Source of the DNA: Mycolicibacterium vinylchloridicum
GTDB lineage: Bacteria > Actinomycetota > Actinomycetes > Mycobacteriales > Mycobacteriaceae
Direction of reading: 5' to 3'
DNA: 32,861 nucleotides
NCBI RefSeq assembly: GCF_013404075.1
Contig: NZ_JACBJQ010000055.1
Span: 1-32,861, forward strand
Numbering within the stretch: position 1 is the first letter of the stretch; each line of letters opens with the position of its first letter. Of the stretch, positions 8,726 to 15,157 are shown in pieces. Position numbers and translations under genes: made by a program. Below the pieces are notes generated by a model. It had not been told where the DNA came from, ran no database searches, and saw nothing but the letters and a program-made list of their open reading frames with translations.

Positions 8726-10074
8726 GATGCTCCGCCATTCTGGATAACGGTGTCGATGAAGTAGCCTGCGGAGCCCAATACGTCAGCAGACTCAATGATG
8801 TCGGCGATTTGATCAGCGGTGAGATAGCGGTGTATCCGATTGTCAGATAACAGGGCCTCGGCGAGCGAGGAACGATCGCCAATCCCCTTCATCGTCGCGT
8901 CGTAGAGCAACTGCTGGGCGGTGTGCTTCCCCACGGAATCAGAGAGCGTCCGAAGTGCTGCCGCAGACTGCACGTATCCGCCTCGCGCTATGAGGTTGTC
9001 ACGCATGCGCTGAGTGTTGACTCGCAATCCGGAAAGGAGACCAATTGCCAATTGCGTAGCAACACAGGCCAGTTGACACGCTTCTGGCACTACAACCCAC
9101 TCGCATTTCCAGGACCGGCCGTCACGCTCATGCTCGCTGAGGATGCCCTCCAAGGCAACAGAAGCATCGGCCCGTACCAGCCGTGACAGCGTGACGAGGT
9201 GTTCTGAGATCTCCGGATTGACCTTGTGGGGCATCGTGATGCTTCCGACGGTGCCGTGCTTATGCGGCTCCTGAAGTTCATCGATTTCCGGTCTTTGGAG
9301 CTCGTAAATCTCTTGTCCGATCTTACCGATCGTTGCGGAGATCATCGCTAGCAATGTGACGAACTCAGAAATCCTGTCTCTGGATGTGAGCCAGGGGATT
9401 TCAGGGACCTGCAGTTCCATCCGCCGCGCGAAGGCGCGCAGCATAGGCACTGCAGCGTCACCCCAGAACTCCATCGTTCCAAGGGCGCCGCCGAGCTGGA
9501 CGAACTCCCACCGTGTCCTGCCCTCACGCAAGCGCTCGAGGTGACGACGAAGTTCAGAGACCCAGACAGCAGCTTTGTAGCCAAACGTGATCGGCAATCC
9601 GGGCTGGCCATGGGTCCGACCGCACATGACTGTGTCACGGTGTTCCACGGCCAGGCGAACCGCTTCTGACTCTAACGTTTTCAAATCGCGTTGCACGATG
9701 TCTCCGACGCTACGCATCACCGTGGCAAACCAAGTGTCTGTCAGATCCTGGACCGTGGCGCCGTAGTACACCCACTCGCGCGCACGCTCCGGAAGCACCT
9801 CCTGTAGGCAACGGATCAGGCCCAAGGTCGAATGCCCTGTCGCTCTGGTCTGCTCGGCGATTTCATCAATGTCTAGCAGCGCCACATCTGCGTGCTCACA
9901 GATTATCTGAGCACAATCGGCCGGAATTATTCCTACCTCGGCCTGTGCCTCAGACAGCCTCGCGAGGATGTCCAACCATCCCTGAAGTCGGGCGGTCTCA
10001 TCGAGCAACCCGCGCACTTCGTCGGTACCCCAAAGATGTCGGTAAACAACAGAATCAAGCACGCTGGTGCTCAT
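8722..10074 (-). CDS. Aspartase/fumarase-superfamily lyase of CoM biosynthesis (adenylosuccinate-lyase/CMLE-like, XcbC-type candidate)
   Basis: A 450-aa superfamily member resembling adenylosuccinate lyase and 3-carboxymuconate cycloisomerase. It shows ATGHSTLGLIR (78-88), YYGATVQDLTDT (103-114), CGRTHGQPGLP with a retained His155, and the signature loop VGSITMPHKVNP containing Ser278. The catalytic His and first loop Ser are kept; the second Ser of the usual GSS is Ile. In Xanthobacter Py2 the homologous XcbC1 eliminates phosphate from phosphosulfolactate to give sulfoacrylate. I assign this gene to that step because it keeps the normal elimination residues and follows the synthase most closely; the assignment is inferred. 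It overlaps the 308-aa gene by 20 bases and the PLP gene by 4. It is not expected to be the purine enzyme PurB, given the setting. Confidence 0.8.
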   Translation of the reverse strand: MSTSVLDSVVYRHLWGTDEVRGLLDETARLQGWLDILARLSEAQAEVGIIPADCAQIICEHADVALLDIDEIAEQTRATGHSTLGLIRCLQEVLPERAREWVYYGATVQDLTDTWFATVMRSVGDIVQRDLKTLESEAVRLAVEHRDTVMCGRTHGQPGLPITFGYKAAVWVSELRRHLERLREGRTRWEFVQLGGALGTMEFWGDAAVPMLRAFARRMELQVPEIPWLTSRDRISEFVTLLAMISATIGKIGQEIYELQRPEIDELQEPHKHGTVGSITMPHKVNPEISEHLVTLSRLVRADASVALEGILSEHERDGRSWKCEWVVVPEACQLACVATQLAIGLLSGLRVNTQRMRDNLIARGGYVQSAAALRTLSDSVGKHTAQQLLYDATMKGIGDRSSLAEALLSDNRIHRYLTADQIADIIESADVLGSAGYFIDTVIQNGGAS

Positions 10075-10981
10075 CGTCGCTCCCGGTTTGTAGACGGCTC
10101 ACTGGCGGAACTCCGGTCAAATATCTCAGCGCCTCTCGGACCTCGTCGAGGTTCGAGCCCCACGGGACCACCGCGGCACCAGGTTCGAATCTGATACCAC
10201 GCTCGATCAGACAGCATTTAGCCAGTGTCAATTCGCCCGGGCTGCGAGCACTCGCGGCGGGACAGATGTCGATGCGATCAGGCTCGTCATCGTAGAAATG
10301 GCGGTGAAACTCTAACGACCGTGTGCACCCAATCATCAGCCAGTTCAAACGATCCGCTGGGCGAGTGTCGAGAAAGGAGACTCTGCCAGCGATTTCGGTA
10401 CCGGCACCTCGGCACGGCAACAGATAGTCGGGTGCTGGATTTTGCTGGGCTAACTCCGTGATGTCCACGGCGTCGAGTTGCAATTCGATCGGTGGAAGCT
10501 CCTCGTCGAACGCGATTGCTTGCTGCGCCATCGCAAAGAGCTTGGGGGGCCACGGCGGGACGACTTCTGTCAGCCGGACGGGGATCGGACAGGGATCCCA
10601 AATGAAATTGATATGTTGATAACGGCCCTGCACGACGTACGCGAGGACACCGTCTCTGTGATGTGTCCGCGCCGCCGTCGCTAACGCCGTCGCATTGCCT
10701 ACGTCGGTATCAGGCGATTCGATGAACGCGACCTGCTCAGGAAGCGCAAGCACTCGCAGCTCGACAACGGGCGAGAACAACGGTGCAGAGGACTCCTTGA
10801 GGACAGCGACCAGCGCGGTGTGATCCTTCCTGCGTAGCGCGAGGAACGAGGTGCGTCGGTAAACCTCACGGCCGGCCAGGTAGTGCGTAATTGCGGCCTC
10901 GGTAAGATCGAAATCGACTTCCTGGACGGATAATCCGCGGTAGGGCCGGGTGATCTCATTGACGGCAGGTAGGTCGATCAT
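10055..10981 (-). CDS. Uncharacterised 308-aa protein embedded in the CoM biosynthesis operon
   Basis: I do not recognise this family. No signal peptide, membrane span, Rossmann glycine loop, PLP lysine motif or TPP motif is evident. It has six cysteines (131, 190, 219, 240, 256, 257), several beside Pro or Gly (WDPCPIP, LPCRGAG, IGCTRS, DICPAA, AKCC), and a C-terminal block VVPWGSNLDEVREAL. It starts with ATG at 10981, overlapping the synthase stop as ATGA, and runs 20 bases into the next gene. It is thus translated between phosphosulfolactate synthase and the first lyase, and very likely serves CoM synthesis. The published bacterial route includes a final reduction step not covered by the recognised enzymes here; a role in that step, in sulfite supply or as an assembly or regulatory partner are all possible. 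None is shown by the sequence. Confidence 0.75.
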   Translation of the reverse strand: MIDLPAVNEITRPYRGLSVQEVDFDLTEAAITHYLAGREVYRRTSFLALRRKDHTALVAVLKESSAPLFSPVVELRVLALPEQVAFIESPDTDVGNATALATAARTHHRDGVLAYVVQGRYQHINFIWDPCPIPVRLTEVVPPWPPKLFAMAQQAIAFDEELPPIELQLDAVDITELAQQNPAPDYLLPCRGAGTEIAGRVSFLDTRPADRLNWLMIGCTRSLEFHRHFYDDEPDRIDICPAASARSPGELTLAKCCLIERGIRFEPGAAVVPWGSNLDEVREALRYLTGVPPVSRLQTGSDDEHQRA

Positions 10982-11751
10982 CGTCGACGCGCAGGGTTCG
11001 TACGGGGAGCAGTGTCGGCACGCAGCCCAAGTCGTAGTGTCTCGACCGCGATGGGATCCTCGAGTGCGATGTTGCCGATATTGACCATCGGTCCGAAGCG
11101 CTTGATCAGTTCTGCCTGTTGAGCTTTTCGCGGTGCCTCGAAGATGACGCGCTCAGTACCAAGCATCGCAATGGATTCGACGAGATCAGTCCTCAGCGAC
11201 CCGTCGGTGTCATATAGGCCCACCGTGCCCGATTCGCGACCCTCAGCGATGACGTAGGACGCGCCGGCGTCGAGATCGGCACGCATCTCGCTAATCCATT
11301 GCTCCGCTACCACCGGCGCGGAGGCATCCTTGGCGCCTGTCTCGGCAAGCACGATGAATTCTTGGGCGAATCGGCCCACCAACGAAATCTTCTGCGTCGT
11401 GGTCATCATTTGCATGCCGTTTGACACCTCGACAGCGTCGATACCGATATCGCTCGCCCAATCGCGCAGCTCTGCCACCCGGCCCTGGGCCTGACATATC
11501 TCCAACAGGGTGCCACCCAAACAGCTGATCACCCCATGGGTATGGCAGAGCGCCACTCGCGCTTTGAGGTGCGGGTCGATGTAGGCGGTGCCCCAGCCGA
11601 TCTTAAGCACGTCCACGAACTGCCCCGCTCCAGCCAACACCGCTTCCAGGGCGCTGGTCGGCGCCCCCTTGTCCAGGACATGCGTGAGCCCCGTCTGTCG
11701 CGGCTTTCTTTGCCGCACAGGCAATTCAAGAAAATCAGGAGTCTCCCACAT
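10978..11751 (-). CDS. comA: Phosphosulfolactate synthase (ComA/XcbB family)
   Basis: Adds sulfite to phosphoenolpyruvate to give (R)-phosphosulfolactate, the first committed step of CoM synthesis. The 257-aa protein has the ComA TIM-barrel landmarks in order: VLKIGWGT with Lys50, CLGGTLLE with Glu84, VEVSNG with Glu108, IAEGRESG with Glu170 and FEAPRKAQQ with Glu205. ATG at 11751 is preceded on the minus strand by a strong GGAGGTAAGG ribosome site. It is the first gene of a five-gene operon in which every junction overlaps (4, 20, 4 and 4 bases), pointing to one transcript starting in the spacer before 11919. ComA homologues in bacteria are mostly seen with CoM-dependent epoxide metabolism, matching etnE in this window. 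A ComA relative, sulfolactate synthase YitD, occurs in Bacillus spores, but the operon excludes that reading. Confidence 0.92.
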   Translation of the reverse strand: MWETPDFLELPVRQRKPRQTGLTHVLDKGAPTSALEAVLAGAGQFVDVLKIGWGTAYIDPHLKARVALCHTHGVISCLGGTLLEICQAQGRVAELRDWASDIGIDAVEVSNGMQMMTTTQKISLVGRFAQEFIVLAETGAKDASAPVVAEQWISEMRADLDAGASYVIAEGRESGTVGLYDTDGSLRTDLVESIAMLGTERVIFEAPRKAQQAELIKRFGPMVNIGNIALEDPIAVETLRLGLRADTAPRTNPARRR

Positions 11752-11919
11752 GATCCCTTACCTCCGACGCTGCGATGTCCAGCAACCCTCACGGTAGGGT
11801 CACCAGCCCCACGCGTCTTTGTCTCAAGCGGCCTAACAATTGCCCGGAGTTAACCCTGTCGGGACATGGATGGGGCGATGTCCTCAGGCCTACCGTTCGT
11901 CAGGTAAAGGAGGCCCCAG
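11752..11919. promoter_or_regulatory. Divergent promoter region between the CoM operon and the flavoprotein gene
   Basis: This 168-base spacer must hold promoters for both directions. A 9-base direct repeat GCGATGTCC occurs near each gene start (11772-11780 and 11875-11883). The right copy also forms the second half of an inverted repeat GGACAT...ATGTCC (11862-11867 and 11878-11883), so a shared regulator could bind here. A strong ribosome site AAAGGAGG at 11906-11913 precedes the GTG at 11920. I could not assign convincing -10/-35 boxes. Confidence 0.5.
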
Positions 11920-13314
11920 GTGAGCAACCGGCTTGTCGTGGTGGGGAGTGGAGCGGCCGGAATGTCGGCCGCATCCGCCGCCCGCCGAACCAATTCAGAT
12001 CTTGAGATCGTGGTGCTGGAGTCCGGCAACCACGCGGCATACGGCCTATGTGGTTTGCCGTACTACGTTTCCGACGTCATCGCCGAATCGGACGATTTGT
12101 TCGCGTATCGTCCCGAGTTCTTTCGCGAAAAGCGGCGAATCGACTTGCGATTCGGTGTTGAAGCCACACGTCTGGACCCCGACCGCAAAGTGCTCTCCGT
12201 AAGCCAGGACGGCGTCGGCTACGAAATCGGATATGACAGCCTGGTTCTCGCCACCGGCGGCACCCCGATCGTTCCTGGGGCGCTGGCAACCCGAAGCGAT
12301 CGCATCTTCACCGTTCGGAACCTGGACGACGCGGTCCGTCTGCACCGACTGCTCGATGAGCGCAACGCCCGTCGGGCACTCATCGTCGGAGGCGGGTATA
12401 TCGGCCTTGAGATGGCAGAAGCGCTTGCCGAGCGCGGCGTCGCGGTCACCATCGCCGAAGCGTTGCCGATGGTCTTGCCCAACTTCGATGGAACCATCAG
12501 TGAACGGGTACACGCCGAGCTAGTGCGTCACGGTGTCGATGTACGGCTGGGCTGCCGAGTTGAATCTGCCATCGACGACGGGTCATGTCTGCAGGTCTCG
12601 ATGGGCGACGAGCGTATCGAGGTCGACCTCATGGTGGCTGCGGTCGGGGTACGAGCAGGCTCAGCACTGGGATCGGACGTGGGGGCCGTTTGTGGACCTG
12701 GTGGCGCATTGGTGGTTGACGAACACATGCGGACTTCACTGCAATCGGTGTTCGCGGCCGGTGATTGCATTGCGCCCTATCACCGAATCCTTAAGCGCCC
12801 GGCTTTCATCCCGCTGGGGCCAGCGGCCAACAAGACGGGTCGAGTGGCGGGCATCAACGCCGCGGGTGGCGAGGCGCGCTTCGCCGGAGTGCTCGGGACC
12901 GCAGTGGTCAAGGTCTTCGACCTCGCCGTAGCCCGCACCGGTCTTACCCTGGCCGAAGCCGCAGCAGAAGGCATCGACGCCATAGCGACGCAAGCTGTCG
13001 GAAAGTCACGCGCCAAGTACTACCCGGGCTCCGAGTCAGTTACGGTTCGGCTTATCCATCGCCCCGACGGCCGCCTATTGGGAGCGCAAATGGTCGGCGT
13101 CGGCGACGGTGTCGCAAAACGAATCGACGTCGCCGCCATCGCATTACAGGCAGGGTTCGACGTTAGCGCGCTTCTGGACGCCGATCTGTCTTACGCGCCG
13201 CCTTTCGCCCCGGTCTATGAACCCATTCTGCTCGCCGCTCAGGCGGCCGGCGCAGATCAGACGTCAACCACAGCCGGGGTAGCCGGCACAGACAGACAAG
13301 GAGTCAGGCAATGA
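11920..13314 (+). CDS. FAD-dependent pyridine nucleotide-disulfide oxidoreductase, CoA-disulfide reductase-like (single active-site Cys)
   Basis: A 464-aa flavoprotein. The FAD-binding loop VVVGSGAAGMSAA is at the N-terminus, a second Rossmann loop IVGGGYIGLEMAEAL binds NAD(P)H, and VFAAGDCI marks the second FAD contact. The redox-active region reads YGLCGLPYY with one cysteine, Cys44, in the position of Cys43 of CoA-disulfide reductase; it is not the CxxxxC of glutathione reductase or 2-ketopropyl-CoM carboxylase. The C-terminus has SYAPPFAPVYEP, like CoADR/NADH oxidases. It starts with GTG after a perfect AAAGGAGG and overlaps the dehydrogenase start (ATGA). Divergent from the CoM operon and joined to the hydroxyalkyl-CoM dehydrogenase candidate, it probably handles CoM: reducing CoM disulfide or persulfide, or cleaving a CoM thioether. 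Which one is inference. Confidence 0.8.
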   Translation: MSNRLVVVGSGAAGMSAASAARRTNSDLEIVVLESGNHAAYGLCGLPYYVSDVIAESDDLFAYRPEFFREKRRIDLRFGVEATRLDPDRKVLSVSQDGVGYEIGYDSLVLATGGTPIVPGALATRSDRIFTVRNLDDAVRLHRLLDERNARRALIVGGGYIGLEMAEALAERGVAVTIAEALPMVLPNFDGTISERVHAELVRHGVDVRLGCRVESAIDDGSCLQVSMGDERIEVDLMVAAVGVRAGSALGSDVGAVCGPGGALVVDEHMRTSLQSVFAAGDCIAPYHRILKRPAFIPLGPAANKTGRVAGINAAGGEARFAGVLGTAVVKVFDLAVARTGLTLAEAAAEGIDAIATQAVGKSRAKYYPGSESVTVRLIHRPDGRLLGAQMVGVGDGVAKRIDVAAIALQAGFDVSALLDADLSYAPPFAPVYEPILLAAQAAGADQTSTTAGVAGTDRQGVRQ

Positions 13315-14084
13315 CTGGACGCATGGCAGGAAAAGTCGCTCTGATCACCGGCGGTGGTTCGGGGATCGGTCGAGCAGCGGCGCAGCAGTTCGCCCATGAG
13401 GGTGCGAAGGTGGCCGTTCTCGATCTGCGGGCTGATGCGGCCACGGAGACCGCCGACATCATCAACAGCGCCGGTGGAACCGCGATCGCTGTGACGGCCA
13501 ACGTCGCAGTGGCTTCGGAGGTTGAAGCCGCAGTTGCCGAAGTGGTGTCTCGACTGGGCGCCGTCACTGCCCTGTACAACAACGCTGGTGTTGACAGTGC
13601 CGGCAACGTCGAGGTGACGGAGGAACGTGACTGGGACCGTTGCTTCGACGTCAACGCCAAGGGCACCTACCTGATGTCAAAGGCGGTTATTCCTCACATG
13701 CGCGCCGCTGGTGGAGGATCGATTGTGAACCAGGGTTCGGTGGCTGCCATGGTCGCTGTGCCCAACTTCGCCGCTTACTGCGCAGCCAAAGGCGCGGTAG
13801 TCGCGCTAACGCGCTCGATGGCAATTGATTGCGCCCCAATGGGTATCCGTGTCAATGCGATCTGCCCGGGCACTGTTTTCACTCCACTGATGGAACCGAT
13901 GTTGCGCGCGAGGGGCGACGGCGATCTGGAAGCAGGCCTGGCCAAGACGGTAGCCAAATATCCGATTGGACGCCTTGGAACCCCTGACGACATCGCAGCA
14001 GTCGCATTGTTCCTATCGAGTGAGGAAGCGTGCTTCTTGACAGGTTCTACCGTTGCGGCCGATGGCGGCATGACGGCTCAATGA
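13311..14084 (+). CDS. Short-chain dehydrogenase/reductase, candidate 2-hydroxyalkyl-CoM dehydrogenase
   Basis: Classical SDR of 257 aa. The cofactor loop is TGGGSGIG (13-20), NNAG sits at 90-93, and the catalytic Ser143, Tyr156 and Lys160 are in GSVAAMV and YCAAK. Asp38 at the end of the second strand (VLDLR) favours NAD over NADP. The C-terminus GSTVAADGGMTAQ is standard. In Xanthobacter Py2, SDRs oxidise 2-hydroxypropyl-CoM to 2-ketopropyl-CoM, and the product of EtnE needs the same step. R199 and R201 (MLRARGDG) could contact the CoM sulfonate, but this is speculative. It starts at ATG 13311 with AAGGAG at 13298-13303, coupled to the flavoprotein by ATGA. The general SDR call is firm; the specific substrate comes from context. 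Confidence 0.8.
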   Translation: MTGRMAGKVALITGGGSGIGRAAAQQFAHEGAKVAVLDLRADAATETADIINSAGGTAIAVTANVAVASEVEAAVAEVVSRLGAVTALYNNAGVDSAGNVEVTEERDWDRCFDVNAKGTYLMSKAVIPHMRAAGGGSIVNQGSVAAMVAVPNFAAYCAAKGAVVALTRSMAIDCAPMGIRVNAICPGTVFTPLMEPMLRARGDGDLEAGLAKTVAKYPIGRLGTPDDIAAVALFLSSEEACFLTGSTVAADGGMTAQ

Positions 14085-14186
14085 TGGATGACGGCGATGA
14101 TTCGACATAGCTGGCGTCAGATGCGCGCTCGGAGGCACCCGGCGCCGGCGTATCGAGTGATCGACCGCCTTCACGTGGAGCGCAGC

Positions 14187-14387
14187 GTGAACGTGACGAT
14201 CGAACAGATCTCCTTAACGATTTCGGGCTGGTTGGCCGAAATCGGGACTGCGAGTCCGCTAGTCGACGAGCTAAGCCAAGCTGTCGCTGCAGGCGACTGG
14301 CAGAAAGTTCGCCGGATCGCCGAATGCTTGTCGGTCGATGTTTCCGCTATTTCGGCAGCTAGCCCGACCGTGCTCCGCGATCCGTAA
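14187..14387 (+). CDS. Small hypothetical protein (66 aa)
   Basis: A short frame starting with GTG at 14187, with GGAG 6-7 bases upstream. The product is acidic and appears helical, with no recognised motif (it begins MNVTIEQISLTISGWLAEIG). It follows the dehydrogenase by about 100 bases on the same strand and ends before the regulator promoter region. The frame remains open upstream to 14088, but that stretch has no ribosome site and a basic, proline-rich composition. It may be a real small gene at the end of the flavoprotein-dehydrogenase operon; evidence is limited to start signal, context and composition. Confidence 0.4.
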   Translation: MNVTIEQISLTISGWLAEIGTASPLVDELSQAVAAGDWQKVRRIAECLSVDVSAISAASPTVLRDP

Positions 14388-14482
14388 CTGGCTGATCTTT
14401 ATCCCGCCACCAGATGGCCGCTTGCTAGTCCTGGACGGACAGTTTCTCGTTCTTTTTCTGTCCACAGGGTACTAGCGCGAGA

Positions 14483-14542
14483 TTGAGCAGAGTGATTAGT
14501 GTCTCACCTATATACGCCGTGTGACGTATAGGTAAAGAGGAG
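14483..14542 (+). promoter_or_regulatory. Candidate promoter and operator dyad upstream of the MEDS/PucR regulator genes
   Basis: An imperfect inverted repeat flanks an 8-base centre: ACCTATATACG at 14506-14516 and CGTATAGGT at 14525-14533. The arms match over 9 bases with a TA bulge on the left. A TATATA box at 14509-14514 lies inside the left arm, with a TTGAGC at 14483-14488 as a possible but widely spaced (20 bases) -35. A ribosome site AGAGGAG follows before ATG 14554. The overlap of box and dyad would suit autoregulation. Confidence 0.4.
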
Positions 14543-14553
14543 ATGCTACGAAC

Positions 14554-15147
14554 ATGAGTACTACGGATATGGCAACTGTTGGGGTTATGGGGGTGTCCCT
14601 CGCCGCGGGTGACCACGTCTGTGCGTTCTACCCGACCCTTGCGGAGCGCAACGAGATCTTGCTTCCTTACCTCAAAGAGGGACTCAAACTTGGTGACAAG
14701 TGCATATGCATCGTGTCCGACTCGCCGGATAGCGACCTCGACTCGGTCAAGTGCCTTTCGCAGGACACCGGTCAGCTGGAAGTCGACCACAGTGGTGACA
14801 CGTACCTCAAGGGCGGCAACTTCTCGTCCGACCGGATGCTGAAGTATTGGAATTCTTCTATCAGCCAGGCCGTCGATGACGGGTTTAACTTTGCTCGAGG
14901 AGCGGGTGAGATGACCTGGGCCTTAGAGAAGATGCCCGGCGTGGAGAACCTGGTGTCCTACGAGTCGCAGCTGAATAGCGTGTTGCGCGAGTATCCGGCT
15001 GTGATCGTTTGTCTGTACGAGCTCGGCCGCTTCAGCGGCGATATGCTGGTGGAGGTGCTTAAGACGCACCCGAAGGTGATTTTGGGAGGGATCGTGCTCG
15101 AGAATCCTTACTACCTTGAGCACAACGAATACCTCACCTCCCGCTAG
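14554..15147 (+). CDS. MEDS-domain (DcmR-like sensory) protein
   Basis: A 197-aa protein made almost entirely of a MEDS domain, the sensory fold of methanogen and methylotroph proteins such as DcmR. Diagnostic stretches are GDHVCAFYPTLAERNEILLPYL near the N-terminus, then LKLGDKCICIVSD, and a later block around ENLVSYESQLN and PAVIVCLYELGRF. There is no separate DNA-binding domain, so it may act as a ligand or redox sensor partner of the PucR-type regulator that follows 10 bases after its stop. I recall similar MEDS plus CdaR-like regulator pairs beside actinobacterial alkene/vinyl chloride clusters, but do not assign a symbol. It has a good ribosome site and its own upstream dyad, making it the first gene of a regulatory operon. 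Confidence 0.8.
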   Translation: MSTTDMATVGVMGVSLAAGDHVCAFYPTLAERNEILLPYLKEGLKLGDKCICIVSDSPDSDLDSVKCLSQDTGQLEVDHSGDTYLKGGNFSSDRMLKYWNSSISQAVDDGFNFARGAGEMTWALEKMPGVENLVSYESQLNSVLREYPAVIVCLYELGRFSGDMLVEVLKTHPKVILGGIVLENPYYLEHNEYLTSR

Positions 15148-15157
15148 GGCCGCCTGA

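Noticed and set aside
8722..10074. Annotation as adenylosuccinate lyase (purB).
   Set aside because: Superfamily similarity is real, but the operon with comA and the desulfhydrase-like gene and the altered signature loop point to CoM synthesis.
11920..13314. Calling the flavoprotein a 2-ketopropyl-CoM oxidoreductase/carboxylase.
   Set aside because: That enzyme has a redox dithiol (CxxxxC); this protein has one cysteine in the YGLCGLPYY region, as in CoA-disulfide reductase.
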